A DNA stretch of 64,000 nt from positions 62,001-126,000 of the forward strand of contig JAPNUX010000008.1 of the NCBI GenBank assembly GCA_026626905.1, given 5' to 3'. The position numbers and the translations under genes were made by a program. Of the stretch, positions 26,375 through 35,830 are shown in pieces. The notes beneath the pieces are model-generated. The model saw only the letters and a program-made list of their open reading frames with translations, did not search any database and was not told the origin of the DNA. Within the stretch, counting starts at the first letter, position 1. Each line of letters opens with the position of its first letter. Source of the DNA: Desulfurococcus sp. (GTDB lineage Archaea > Thermoproteota > Thermoprotei_A > Sulfolobales > Desulfurococcaceae).

Positions 26375-26998
26375 ATGATGTTAAACCTGCAGAGTATTGA
26401 CTGGTGGGGCATTCTCGTAGACATCGCTATAGCAGTCCTAATAGCTGTAGTAGGAGTTAACGGCGGCTGGATCGCTAGGTGGCTGATAAACTACCTCCTA
26501 GGGAAGATAGGAATCAACGACTGGTTCAGGAGGTTTAATATTGGAAGAGCTATCATGAGAAGCGGGTACGCGCCAAGCGAGCTCTTCGGGCTCATCGGTT
26601 CATGGGTCATATACCTGTTAGGCTTCCTCTATGCTATACTATACCTCACGCAGTACCCGTCGCTGCAGCCACTCCGCGAGCCTATATCACTCGTAATAAG
26701 CTTTATATACGGCTTTGTAAAGGCCTTTATAATCATAATTATAGGCGATATACTAGTAGACACATTCATAGGCTACATTTACAAGTCGGAGAGCACGAGC
26801 CAGCTGGCATCCCTGGTTCCAGCAGCCGAGTACCTGAGAATAATATTCTACATCGTGGTAATGGTGTACGCTCTCCAGCTGGGAGGCCTTCCAGTTGAGA
26901 TACTATGGGGGCTTATCACACCAGTGATCTGGGGTCTTACAATCATAGTAGTAGTTCTAGTGGCTAGTGAAGCCGTGAGAAGGGTTAGAACACAATGA
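26375..26998 (+). CDS. Multi-span membrane protein with conserved-TM-helix repeats
   Basis: 207 aa with about four to five hydrophobic spans (residues roughly 10-35, 65-90, 100-130, 150-170, 175-202). The repeated pattern of a long TM helix followed by GKIGINDWFRRFNIGRAIMR resembles the conserved TM-helix modules fused to some MscS-type channels, but the MscS beta domain is missing. It ends 4 nt inside the following glycosyltransferase gene, suggesting co-translation. Function unknown. Confidence 0.65.
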   Translation: MMLNLQSIDWWGILVDIAIAVLIAVVGVNGGWIARWLINYLLGKIGINDWFRRFNIGRAIMRSGYAPSELFGLIGSWVIYLLGFLYAILYLTQYPSLQPLREPISLVISFIYGFVKAFIIIIIGDILVDTFIGYIYKSESTSQLASLVPAAEYLRIIFYIVVMVYALQLGGLPVEILWGLITPVIWGLTIIVVVLVASEAVRRVRTQ

Positions 26999-28239
26999 AC
27001 TTCTTCTCAGTGATGTATCAAACCTCTAATTCTAAGGGTCAGGAACGTGTAGCTCAAGGCATGGTTAAGTGGGCTGCTAGACTAGGGTATAGGGCGTGGC
27101 TTGTCACCAGTATATACCATGATGGAACACCTGTTGTATCAGAGATAGAGTTGTCGAGAAGTGAGAAAGGATATCTCGTATACGAGAAGGATGTTTACAC
27201 TGGTATACCCGTCATCCGTGTTAGCAGTGTTAGAGTAATGTGGCCGCCCCGCAGGATAGCATTCAGAGACTTCATTCCAGTACTGAGAGCACTTGATAGA
27301 GAGCTTGGTGTAGACTTCATTGTAACACACTCAACACTCTGGAACGGCCCCGAGGAAGCCTCAAAGTGGATTATGTGGAAGAGACTCATGAAAACCTTAG
27401 GTGAGAATGTAGGGGTAACAGTCTACGCTCACATGTCTCACTATCAGCCCCCAGACCCTACGAGGTACTCGATCATTGAAAGAACGTATAGAATGTCCTG
27501 GAATACCCTTGTTTTACCCTCGATATTCAAAGCTGCACACCTAGTGCTGTGTTTAACAGGCGTGGAAGCTGAAGACATGATTGCCATGGGTGCTAGACCT
27601 GAGCAGATACACTTATTCCCTGGAGGCATAGATGATGATGTTGCAGCACTAATAGACCAGGCTAAACCAGACCTCTTCAGAGAGAAGTATGGGATCAGTG
27701 AGGATAAACTGATAGTAGCCTACGTGGGCACTATTGAGGAGCGAAAGAACCCCCTCAACGTTGTAAGGGTAGCAAGAAGACTACAAGGTGTTAAAGACTT
27801 AGTCTTCGTGATCGCTGGGAAACCAGGAGATCAATGGGAGGAGGTTATCAGAGAGGCGAGAGGGCTAAGCAACGTCGTGGTGACAGGAGAACTCAGCGAG
27901 GAGTTAAAAGCCTCCCTAATAAAGGCTTCACACCTAAACATAATACTCTCGAGAATGGAGGCCTTCGGGCTCACGCAGCTAGAATTCATGTACGCGGGTA
28001 AACCAGTTGTAACCAGCGGGGTGTACGGGCAGAAATGGCTTGTAAGAAACAACATGGATGGCCTGCATGTAAACGGGCCTGACGATATCGAAGGAGCTGC
28101 TAAAGCCATTTTAACTCTAACAAGGAACAGTGAAAAATACGAGGAGTTAAGTTTGAACGCGAAGAACAGGGCTGAATCCTTCAAGCTATCAATACTAGTG
28201 CGGGAGCTAATCGAGAAAGCTAAATCCCTCTCAACATAG
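26995..28239 (+). CDS. GT-B glycosyltransferase, family 4 type
   Basis: 414 aa. Two Rossmann halves; the C-terminal half has VAYVGTIEERKNPLNVVRVA, then SRMEAFGLTQLEFMYAGKPV with the E-x7-E donor-binding motif of GT4 retaining transferases. Predicted to transfer a sugar from a nucleotide-activated donor, perhaps to a lipid or S-layer glycan. ATG overlaps the membrane protein stop by 4 nt. Confidence 0.88.
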   Translation: MNFFSVMYQTSNSKGQERVAQGMVKWAARLGYRAWLVTSIYHDGTPVVSEIELSRSEKGYLVYEKDVYTGIPVIRVSSVRVMWPPRRIAFRDFIPVLRALDRELGVDFIVTHSTLWNGPEEASKWIMWKRLMKTLGENVGVTVYAHMSHYQPPDPTRYSIIERTYRMSWNTLVLPSIFKAAHLVLCLTGVEAEDMIAMGARPEQIHLFPGGIDDDVAALIDQAKPDLFREKYGISEDKLIVAYVGTIEERKNPLNVVRVARRLQGVKDLVFVIAGKPGDQWEEVIREARGLSNVVVTGELSEELKASLIKASHLNIILSRMEAFGLTQLEFMYAGKPVVTSGVYGQKWLVRNNMDGLHVNGPDDIEGAAKAILTLTRNSEKYEELSLNAKNRAESFKLSILVRELIEKAKSLST

Positions 28240-28457
28240 CATTCTAGAACGCTCAGCTTGACATACATGGTGATCAAGGTTCTCTTGAAGCAGGTAGCGG
28301 CTTCCTCAGTGCTCGACGATAACTATAGTAGCTGAAGGAAAGCCTGGAAGCCTTAGCAACATGATGGAGGCGTGGATAGCGGGTTTGTGATACTAAAATA
28401 AACGTGTAAGCCTATTGAGATAACTACCGAGGTTGAGTAATACGAGGTCTACTGACT

Positions 28458-29702
28458 ATGCTTGGAAGAGAGATAGCTAAAGCTCGCAGCGCTCTCAAAG
28501 CCTATGTAAGAGAGTTAAGGAGTATACTCAGAGGAAATGTAGGTGTTATGGCTTTATCATGGTTTCTCTTCTCGCTGACTGGTAACCTGGTGAACCCGTT
28601 CCTAGCTAAGTATGCCGAGGATCTAGGTGCTAGTGAAACCGATGTAGCATTCATGCGTAGTATTGGCTCTATCGCTCTAGCACTCTCAATTATACCTGGT
28701 GGATTAATTACAGACTACATGGGGAGGGTTAAACCCATAATAGTAGGTACTGGGCTTGTAGCCGTAGTTCAATTCCTGTACGGCCTGGCACCAGATTGGA
28801 GAACACTGACAGCCGTTTACGTTATCGACATGGTATCACACTTCTACCAGCCGGCTCTTACTTCAATAGTAATGGACTCTCTTCCAGTTGGCATGGAGTT
28901 CAAGGGGTTCCTGGTGCTGAATGTCATCAGCAGTATACCCGGCCTCATGGTTCCTGTGTTCGGTGGAGTACTATACGATGTCTACGGCGTGAGAGGCATG
29001 AGATTAGGGTTTATTGCCCAAGGGATTGTAGCTCTCATAGTACTATTACTACGTATTAAGATGTTCAGGGAGACCTTTAAACCCAGTAATAAGGATTTCA
29101 GCAAGTTGATCTTCGAGCTAGCCGGGTATAGAGCTGTTCTTTCGAAGGCTATTGGAGTATATGTTTCCCAGACGCTTCTATCTCTATCGATGGGTGTATT
29201 AGGCACCTACGGGATACTCTACGCGATAAACGTGCTCGGCTTCTCTAAAGCCCAGTGGGGTCTTATCAGCGTGGCTTCAACCATAGGGGTGCTTATAGCA
29301 TCCTTCGGATACATGAATGCAAGATTGAGGATTGGGAAGACCATAGTCTACTCGTCGATTACTCTAGCTTTATCACAGTTTATCATAGCGTTACTATACT
29401 ATGCGCGCTCTTACTCCCTGATCCTCCTCTTCCTTGTAATGATTGCTATCTCAATAGCACAGTACATCTATAACTCGGCTGTTTCAGCAGTCCTCACTAG
29501 AACACTACCAGTAGAGATACGGGGCAGGGCAACCGGAATACAGGGGATTATAGGTAACCTTAGCTCTTCAGCTGCATCAGCGCTTGCAGGAGTACTCTAC
29601 ATTACACTAAACTATAATGGAGCCTTCGTGGTCTCAGGGTTGATAGGAGTCTTGAACGTAGTCTACCTTATCGTATACCTGAAAGCCTGGCGTCTCGAGT
29701 AG
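28458..29702 (+). CDS. Major facilitator superfamily transporter
   Basis: 414 aa with about twelve hydrophobic segments. MFS loop 2-3 motif GGLITDYMGRVKPIIVGTGL is clear, and the segment after the central loop repeats the pattern (NARLRIGKTIVYSS). Substrate unknown. A 218-bp gap before it holds no gene I can see. It is convergent with thyX. Confidence 0.87.
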   Translation: MLGREIAKARSALKAYVRELRSILRGNVGVMALSWFLFSLTGNLVNPFLAKYAEDLGASETDVAFMRSIGSIALALSIIPGGLITDYMGRVKPIIVGTGLVAVVQFLYGLAPDWRTLTAVYVIDMVSHFYQPALTSIVMDSLPVGMEFKGFLVLNVISSIPGLMVPVFGGVLYDVYGVRGMRLGFIAQGIVALIVLLLRIKMFRETFKPSNKDFSKLIFELAGYRAVLSKAIGVYVSQTLLSLSMGVLGTYGILYAINVLGFSKAQWGLISVASTIGVLIASFGYMNARLRIGKTIVYSSITLALSQFIIALLYYARSYSLILLFLVMIAISIAQYIYNSAVSAVLTRTLPVEIRGRATGIQGIIGNLSSSAASALAGVLYITLNYNGAFVVSGLIGVLNVVYLIVYLKAWRLE

Positions 29703-29717
29703 CTAGTATTCAATCGG

Positions 29718-30626
29718 CTAGTCTACTTCAAGGCTCATCGAAGCGCGCACGCATTCCACGATTTTATCTCTTGGAACCAGCTCCGGGCACCTCTCTATCA
29801 CCGGCTTGCATGTACCGTTAAAATAGTCGCTTAGAGTACAGGGTTCTACTCTAACCCTGTTATCCTGTAGCAGGCACCTTGGCCCCGAGTACTTGAATAG
29901 AGCTGGCTCGACTCGGTTAAGCTCCTCAAGAATCTGCCAGGCAATACTTCTAATCTCCCACTGAGCCCTTCTGCAGGTTCTTAAAGGCAGGAATACCTCT
30001 ATCAGTTCTCTAGCATTCATGGAGACGAGGAGTCTAGTTTTAACCGCCTGTGGTAGAAGGAACCTAGCGTCCTCGAAGGGTACACCGGATGAGACAACCT
30101 CATAGAACTGCTTGACGCCAGCTACCAGTGATTCAAGGAACATTTTATTCCTACCTCTAAGGACTGACGGAGGAACTATGAATGCCTCACCTGCTACATC
30201 GAGGAGAACCTCGTAGTCTGGGCTTGACTCTAGAAACTTCTCTAGTAGGGTGACGTAGTAGCTGTAATCCTCTCGGTACTGGAGGCCTAGGTGCTCGCAG
30301 GCTCTCCTGACGAGGCTCCTTAAGTATCTGTCACTATACCTCTGCGAGAGCTGTGAGAACGATGCATGCCTATGCCTAACCAGCTGGTGGCTGCACACTC
30401 TGCTACAAGCCACCTCGAAAATAAATATAGAGTGCTCGAGTGGCGAGCCATGGCCGCGTCTCACAAGCTCCTTAATCCACGCTTCAATTTTCTCCTCGCT
30501 CATCCCACTGCTTATATCAATGAAATCTTTTGGTGAGAGTGTAAGCTTGGATGCTGAAGCCACTATCCTCGAAGACCCGCTGAGATAAGCTATCAGCCTC
30601 GCCTCAGGGAGATACTTGGCTTTCAA
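29718..30626 (-). CDS. thyX: Flavin-dependent thymidylate synthase ThyX
   Basis: 302 aa. The ThyX motif is RHRHASFSQLSQRYS, with VRRGHGSPLEHSIFIFEVAC before it and ARFLLPQAVKTRLLVSMNAR after it. Methylates dUMP using FAD, NADPH and methylene-tetrahydrofolate or the archaeal equivalent. Last gene of an operon nrdD-nrdG-thyX; its start overlaps the nrdG stop by 4 nt, so dNTP supply and dTMP synthesis are co-expressed. Confidence 0.94.
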   Translation of the reverse strand: MKAKYLPEARLIAYLSGSSRIVASASKLTLSPKDFIDISSGMSEEKIEAWIKELVRRGHGSPLEHSIFIFEVACSRVCSHQLVRHRHASFSQLSQRYSDRYLRSLVRRACEHLGLQYREDYSYYVTLLEKFLESSPDYEVLLDVAGEAFIVPPSVLRGRNKMFLESLVAGVKQFYEVVSSGVPFEDARFLLPQAVKTRLLVSMNARELIEVFLPLRTCRRAQWEIRSIAWQILEELNRVEPALFKYSGPRCLLQDNRVRVEPCTLSDYFNGTCKPVIERCPELVPRDKIVECVRASMSLEVD

Positions 30627-31390
30627 CGAGGCACCTCTTTAACCACGGTCTTAAAGCCTAGCTCCCTGAAGACTTCTGCAATTTCTCTGAGCTCGTCTTC
30701 CTCGGGCATACAGAATCTTGAACACCAGTCAGGGTTTCGAGGGTCTACTAGAGGCTTTGTAAGCAGCGGGTTCACTATAACTACTGTTTTATCAGTGAGC
30801 TTATCTATTACCTCGTGGAGCGCTTTCACTACATCCCTAATGACTTCCACCGTCAGCTTTCTTGCAACAGGCACCCTTAACTCTAAGGCTATATTCTTTT
30901 CTGCAATGAGCTTCAGGGATGACTCGTAGAGCCTGAATAGTGTGCTGGCACTTCCTTCTGGAACCCCTGTTAGCTCTGTGAACGGGGCTTTAAGGTCTGT
31001 TGCTACATGATCCACTAAGCTGTCTTCCAGAAGCAGTTTAAGCGGCTTGTAGATTGTTAGATTAGAGTTAAGGCTTACAGGAACACCTTTACTCTTAGCA
31101 GTCTTGAAGAGCTCTACTAACCCCTTGTACTGTACTAGGGGTTCACCACCTGTGACATGAAGGTAATCTATGAACCCCTTGCTAGCTTCTAGCTCCCCCA
31201 TCAACTTACCTATATCTAGCGGCCCGCACACCTCTCTGCTTCTATCAGCAAGCCTCCAGTTGTGGCAGAAAGGGCATCTAAGATTACATCCACACAGCCA
31301 TAGAGTAAATGTCACGGAGCCGTAGACGTCAACTAGGCTAATACTCTTCCAGCCTGAACCTATAAGCAGGATGTTCATCGACGCCACCAA
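30623..31390 (-). CDS. nrdG: Anaerobic NTP reductase activating enzyme (radical SAM)
   Basis: 255 aa. Radical SAM cluster motif in WLCGCNLRCPFCHNW (C-x3-C-x2-C), followed by a GGEP-type segment HVTGGEPLVQYKGL. Generates the glycyl radical on NrdD. The frame starts at GTG 31390; ATG 31378 (MNILLIGSGW) is an equally likely start. It lies 30 nt after nrdD and overlaps thyX by 4 nt. Confidence 0.92.
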   Translation of the reverse strand: MVASMNILLIGSGWKSISLVDVYGSVTFTLWLCGCNLRCPFCHNWRLADRSREVCGPLDIGKLMGELEASKGFIDYLHVTGGEPLVQYKGLVELFKTAKSKGVPVSLNSNLTIYKPLKLLLEDSLVDHVATDLKAPFTELTGVPEGSASTLFRLYESSLKLIAEKNIALELRVPVARKLTVEVIRDVVKALHEVIDKLTDKTVVIVNPLLTKPLVDPRNPDWCSRFCMPEEDELREIAEVFRELGFKTVVKEVPR

Positions 31391-31420
31391 GGAAAAAACA
31401 AGGTATCTAAGCAGGAAGCA

Positions 31421-33337
31421 TCATAAATTATAGTGGTGTCTCGTCCAGAACTCCCTACGCCTCTGGGGATTCCAGTTCTTTAACGGACGGTAGTAACCGA
31501 TGATCCTGCTCCAGACTTCGACATCACTGCTACCACACTTAGGACACGACTTGTAGAGTCCTGTGAACGTTCTCCCGCAGTGCGGGCAGTACGTGAGCGC
31601 CGGCGTGAAGCTCCAGTACACTACATCTGTCTCCATGATCCTCTTTGCCAGCTTTGCTAGAGCCTCAGGCTCCGGCTCCTCGTTGAGGAATAAGTGCATC
31701 ATAACTCCACCGGTAAAGTGCTTCTGAACCCTCGCCTCTACTTCAATCCTGTCTGGTAACTCCATTTCAGTCGCGTAGTATGGGGCAATACTTGTTGAGT
31801 AGACTGGGTTATCGGGGTCGGGCAGGTACTCTACTAGCTCTGGATACCTCTTCAAGTCTATTGAAGCCATTCTAGGTGATGCTGACTCAGCTGGAACCTC
31901 CTCGACATTCCATGGGACGCCAGACTCCATCATCCACTTTATCGCTGTCTCAGTTGCATGAGCGACCATCTTCCTCATGACTTCTGCAGCTCTCAACCAG
32001 TCTGCTCTATTACCATCCAGCCATAACTTAGGTTCCTGCATGAGTATTGCTGCTGCTTCAGGCAGCCCTATAAGCCCTATAGTATTGAAGTGTGAGCTGG
32101 GGAATTCAGGCATATACTCGGTGATCATGTAGTAGAAGCTAGGGTGTTCTTTGAGTATTCTAACATACCTGTTCCTGAACCAGTCGACGGCTTCTCTAAC
32201 TAGGCTTAGAGCTTCATCATAGAGCTCCCAGAATCTTGATTCATCACCTCTTGCCTCCAATGCTAGTCTCGGCAGGTTGACATCAGCTACGTTGACACTT
32301 CCCGTTATGTCAGGCATGGCCCAGAGCCCGCCGAACCTCTGCCTCTCAATCTTACTCCAGTACTCTTCTCTCAGGGATTCAACATCCTTCTTTAGACTCG
32401 AGAGCGAGAACTTAGAGTTCCTGTAAGCGTAGGTTAACTCCTCCATTTGAATAGTTAACCTGCAGCACATCGCGTAGCTTGCATCAGGGTCTACAACCCT
32501 AGTGTTCAGCCAGTAGAAGCTTCCACGTTTAGCAGCAGTCTTGAAGACTGCTTCAAAGACCTCTGGATCCTCCCATAGCATTTTAGATGTAGTCATTAAT
32601 GTAGGGATAGGGAATGTAAACGGCTGGCCGACACTATCTCCCTGCATATAGTTCTCGAAGAGAGCTAGCAGGAAGATCCTCGCCTCTTTCTCGTACTCAC
32701 CGAGCGGGGCAGTCTTCCTGCCGTCGTAGACAGCGTAGTCGCCTTCAAGAGCCTTCTTCGCTGCATCCATGATAACAGTGAAGTTAGTGAATGGTGTTTG
32801 AAGCCCTATTCTCGTCGGATAGTTCAAGTTGTAGAGAAGCCGTTGTATCTGCTGCTTTACATCCTTGAAGCTAAGACCATCGTTTCTAATGAAGGGGCCA
32901 GCATACCACTCAACACTAGAGAACGCTTGAGCCCCAGTAAAGTAGTGTTGAAGTGTTATCAGGTAGTTCGCTACATGGTCGACGAATGTATCGAAGTGTC
33001 TTGCCGGGCGGGATATAACAGTAGGGGTCTTCAAGCCTTTCTCTAGTAGTCTTGCAATACTATGCCCACTACAGTAGGGTATGTAGATACTGTGGGGGAG
33101 CTTGTGGATATATATTAATCCATCCCTGTGAGCTCTGAGCAGGTGGCTCGGGATGAGATCCAGGAGATCCTTCTTCATGTAGTCTTCGAGCAGGTAGCTG
33201 AAGAAGCTGCCAGGCCCAATATACTTGTTCGCGTTCTCGTTTACATCAAGGCTACTCCACTTAATGTACTCTTCAAAGGGGTCTTTTTTACCGGTCCCGC
33301 CTCCACCAGGAGCTTCACGGATCTTCGAAATAGTCAT
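31421..33337 (-). CDS. nrdD: Anaerobic ribonucleoside-triphosphate reductase
   Basis: 638 aa. Class III reductase: barrel segments QTPFTNFTVIMDAAKKAL and SVNVADVNLPRLALEARGDE, C-terminal zinc ribbon CPHCGRTFTGLYKSCPKCGS, then RIIGYYRPLKNWNPQRRREF with the glycyl radical Gly. Converts NTPs to dNTPs without oxygen. No N-terminal ATP-cone domain is evident (the first 40 residues are a short Gly-rich linker), so allosteric control may differ from long NrdD forms. Confidence 0.95.
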   Translation of the reverse strand: MTISKIREAPGGGGTGKKDPFEEYIKWSSLDVNENANKYIGPGSFFSYLLEDYMKKDLLDLIPSHLLRAHRDGLIYIHKLPHSIYIPYCSGHSIARLLEKGLKTPTVISRPARHFDTFVDHVANYLITLQHYFTGAQAFSSVEWYAGPFIRNDGLSFKDVKQQIQRLLYNLNYPTRIGLQTPFTNFTVIMDAAKKALEGDYAVYDGRKTAPLGEYEKEARIFLLALFENYMQGDSVGQPFTFPIPTLMTTSKMLWEDPEVFEAVFKTAAKRGSFYWLNTRVVDPDASYAMCCRLTIQMEELTYAYRNSKFSLSSLKKDVESLREEYWSKIERQRFGGLWAMPDITGSVNVADVNLPRLALEARGDESRFWELYDEALSLVREAVDWFRNRYVRILKEHPSFYYMITEYMPEFPSSHFNTIGLIGLPEAAAILMQEPKLWLDGNRADWLRAAEVMRKMVAHATETAIKWMMESGVPWNVEEVPAESASPRMASIDLKRYPELVEYLPDPDNPVYSTSIAPYYATEMELPDRIEVEARVQKHFTGGVMMHLFLNEEPEPEALAKLAKRIMETDVVYWSFTPALTYCPHCGRTFTGLYKSCPKCGSSDVEVWSRIIGYYRPLKNWNPQRRREFWTRHHYNL

Positions 33338-33567
33338 GAGGTTTCAACCCTATGGGTAGTATATGCCAGTGGTAGTAATATACTTACCTGTAGACTTTAA
33401 AGCCCAGGGTGTTAATAATTGATGGAACCCACTCAAGTATAACAGACTTATCAAGTAGTACATTCCAGGCACGGTATTTTACTAATGCCTCAAGGGTCTA
33501 ATAGGTGTTAGCACGCTTCACTCTGTAGTATCTTCGAGTGAGCTATTATAGTGCCCCCTAGTAGAGT

Positions 33568-34263
33568 CTAGGAGAGAATACCAAGTTTTCTCTCAGCTTC
33601 AGCTATGATCCTCGATACTACGATCCATGTTGCAAGCGGCTCATCGTATATGGAGTAGCATTTAGTAGAATACTTTAGAGTCTCCTCCTCAAAGTCGCCG
33701 TGGGGGAACCCTCCGACCCCTACAGCTAGATTGCCGTCTAGAGCTTCACCTACAATCTCCTTGATGCCGGCGTGCTCGCATTCCTCTCTCAGCACAATTA
33801 ATCCTTTAACGTTAATGTCTTCAAGTAGCTCGGGGAGCCTCATGGTTTTAATGTAAAGTAGGGGGCTGGGTGAACCTGGTGGAACCCGCCCCTCCTTGAA
33901 TAACTGCTCCATTAACCCTACAAACCTGTTGTAGTTTCTCGGTATTCTAGTAGAGGAGTCTATGAAGATAACGTGTCCCTGCAGTGTGTGAACATATACT
34001 TCTAAACTCTTCTCCTTGTTAAGGGGGCTTTCAAGTGCCTCTAAGAGGCTTACATGAATAATGTCAGGCCTCCCCCTCTTATGCTTTAAAGGTAGTTTTT
34101 TCATTGCATGGTAGTGGAGGCTTACATCAAGTAGCATATCCAACGGGCTCTTACCCCTCTTCCCAGCAGTCTTGAGAACAGCTGGATGCGATGCTATAGC
34201 TGGAGGAATAGTTTCAAGCGCTGACTCAAGCAGTATAATCTTAAGCTTCTTCAGTTCACCCAC
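33568..34263 (-). CDS. nep1: rRNA pseudouridine N1-methyltransferase Nep1/Emg1
   Basis: 231 aa. SPOUT-family methylase of the hypermodified pseudouridine in helix 35 of 16S rRNA, required for 30S assembly. Features: KKLPLKHKRGRPDIIHVSLL, EVYVHTLQGHVIFIDSSTRI, PRNYNRFVGLMEQL, and the SAM-binding knot VGVGGFPHGDF. Divergent from rnp4. About 230 bp separate it from nrdD with no further gene. Confidence 0.93.
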   Translation of the reverse strand: MGELKKLKIILLESALETIPPAIASHPAVLKTAGKRGKSPLDMLLDVSLHYHAMKKLPLKHKRGRPDIIHVSLLEALESPLNKEKSLEVYVHTLQGHVIFIDSSTRIPRNYNRFVGLMEQLFKEGRVPPGSPSPLLYIKTMRLPELLEDINVKGLIVLREECEHAGIKEIVGEALDGNLAVGVGGFPHGDFEEETLKYSTKCYSIYDEPLATWIVVSRIIAEAERKLGILS

Positions 34264-34338
34264 CCGTTTAACACTCTAAGAGTGGGCTGGATATAAGCCT
34301 CTAGTTCTCTAGAGACTGTAAGGTTAACGTGGTGTAGC

Positions 34339-34677
34339 TTGAAGATGAAGCGGGATGCGAGGAGGATTGCCAGGGAGAGAATAGTACTACTCTACAATCT
34401 CTCTCTTGAGAGAGCTAGAAGAGGGGACTACGAGCTAGCTAGAAGGTATATTGAAGTCATGTTGAGAATCGCTGGTAAAACCGGTGTAAGACCCCCTAGG
34501 TATATTAGGAGGGGTTATTGTAGGAGGTGCTACATACCGTTAATACCGGGTTTAACCCTAAGTGTCAGGGTAAGAGGTAGAGGTAAGGCTTCTAGAGTAG
34601 TCTACAGGTGTCTGGAATGCGGTTGGGTGAGAAGGTATCCCGTGAAAGCCTTAAAGAGAAGATTAAGGAGAGAGTAG
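34339..34677 (+). CDS. rnp4: RNase P protein component 4 (Rpp21)
   Basis: 112 aa. Basic N-terminal helices (DARRIARERIVLLYNLSLER) and a C-terminal zinc ribbon with CRRCYIPLIPG and YRCLECGWVRRYPVK. Pairs with Rpp29 on the RNase P specificity domain. Starts at TTG 34339 after GTGGTG; ATG 34345 also possible. Its 3' end overlaps the next frame. Confidence 0.92.
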   Translation: MKMKRDARRIARERIVLLYNLSLERARRGDYELARRYIEVMLRIAGKTGVRPPRYIRRGYCRRCYIPLIPGLTLSVRVRGRGKASRVVYRCLECGWVRRYPVKALKRRLRRE

Positions 34678-34934
34678 CCGGTAAAGTGGATGTTCAGCTA
34701 GGTAAAAACGGGGTTACAGAAGGCTTCATCGAGGAGGTTAAACTGAGACTTGAAAAACACGGCGTAGTTAAGATAAGAGTCCTCAAGTCGTATAGAAGTG
34801 GACGTGAGGTGAGCGTAGAGGAGCTGGCTGCGAGAATAGCTGCTGCAGCCGGCGGGAGATTCTACGAGACCAGAGGGTTCACGATAATCCTAGTTAAAAC
34901 CGGGTCTTCTAGAAGAGGTATTTTAAAGGATTAA
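34617..34934 (+). CDS. YhbY/CRM-domain RNA-binding protein
   Basis: About 105 aa. The CRM signature VDVQLGKNGVTEGFIEEVKL with LRLEKHGVVKIRVLKSYRSG is clear; YhbY proteins bind pre-ribosomal RNA. The N-terminal helix needed for the fold requires a start inside rnp4 (GTG 34608, ATG 34617 or TTG 34623), overlapping it by 55-70 nt in another frame. GTG 34686 would avoid the overlap but lose that helix. Confidence 0.82.
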   Translation: MRLGEKVSRESLKEKIKERVAGKVDVQLGKNGVTEGFIEEVKLRLEKHGVVKIRVLKSYRSGREVSVEELAARIAAAAGGRFYETRGFTIILVKTGSSRRGILKD

Positions 34935-34980
34935 ACTAATCTGTATTCAAGTATCAAACCAGGTTTAACGGTGAGATAGC

Positions 34981-35460
34981 ATGGTTACAGCGCTTGAGGC
35001 TCCAGCTAGCAAGCTGATTGAAAAGCTAGCTGAGTACTTGAAGAAGGAGGTTCCAGAGGTTAAGCCACCCGAGTGGAGTATCTTCGCTAAGACAGGCCCG
35101 CATAAGGAGAAGCCACCAAGCAACCCTGACTGGTGGTATTATAGAGCAGCCAGTATTCTCAGAAAACTCTATAAGGCTGGCGAGCCTGTAGGCCTCACGA
35201 AGCTGAGAAGAGAGTATGGGGGGAGGAAGAACAGAGGGGTACGCCCAGAGAGGTCAGTAGAGGCATCGGGTAAAGCGATAAGAGAGATATTAAAGCAGCT
35301 TGAGAGAGCACAGCTTGTCAGGCGGACCAGGAAGGGTAGGATTCTAACACCACAGGCTAGATCCCTAATGGATAGGCTTGCATTCGAGATCATGGTTGAG
35401 GAGAGCCGAGAGAACCCGGAGCTCGCTAAGTACCTCCCCGCCCAGGTAATACGCAGGTAG
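34981..35460 (+). CDS. rps19e: 30S ribosomal protein S19e
   Basis: 159-aa S19e, an archaeal/eukaryotic winged-helix ribosomal protein. Features: [54 protein letters not shown], and [15 protein letters not shown]. Start ATG after GGTGAG. Followed 14 nt later by the PDCD5-like gene, a conserved pair. Confidence 0.96.
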   Translation: MVTALEAPASKLIEKLAEYLKKEVPEVKPPEWSIFAKTGPHKEKPPSNPDWWYYRAASILRKLYKAGEPVGLTKLRREYGGRKNRGVRPERSVEASGKAIREILKQLERAQLVRRTRKGRILTPQARSLMDRLAFEIMVEESRENPELAKYLPAQVIRR

Positions 35461-35474
35461 CTGGGGGTCTCCCC

Positions 35475-35819
35475 GTGCCAGCTGGAGATGAATACGGTAG
35501 CGAGTATGATGCAGAACTCGAGGAGTTGAGGAGGAGGAAGCTCGAGGAGCTACGGCGGCGCATGGAGGAAGAGAAGCAGAAGCGTGCAATCATAGATGCA
35601 ACTCTAAGAAGAATACTGACACCTGAGGCTAGAGAAAGACTCAACAACTTGAGGCTCGTGAAGCCAGAGCTTGCAAGCTTGCTTGAAGAGCAACTGATAA
35701 ATCTAGCGCAGAGCGGTAGAGTAAGAATACCTATAACAGATGAGTTTTTAAAGAAGCTTCTCTCAGAAATATACCAGCAGACTTACAGGGAGCCGAAGAT
35801 AGAATTCAAGAGGAAATAG
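35475..35819 (+). CDS. PDCD5-like DNA/RNA-binding protein
   Basis: 114 aa. Strongly charged coiled-coil N-terminus ([20 protein letters not shown]), then the PDCD5 core [20 protein letters not shown] and [20 protein letters not shown]. Archaeal members lie beside S19e and L39e, suggesting a ribosome link, though the biochemical role is unresolved. Starts with GTG. Confidence 0.9.
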   Translation: MPAGDEYGSEYDAELEELRRRKLEELRRRMEEEKQKRAIIDATLRRILTPEARERLNNLRLVKPELASLLEEQLINLAQSGRVRIPITDEFLKKLLSEIYQQTYREPKIEFKRK

Positions 35820-35830
35820 GTGTTAGAGAA

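Noticed and set aside
28240-28457. C/D box RNA or small gene in the gap before the MFS transporter
   Set aside because: GTGATCA, ATGATGG and CTGA occur but not in the right order or spacing, and no coding frame is supported.
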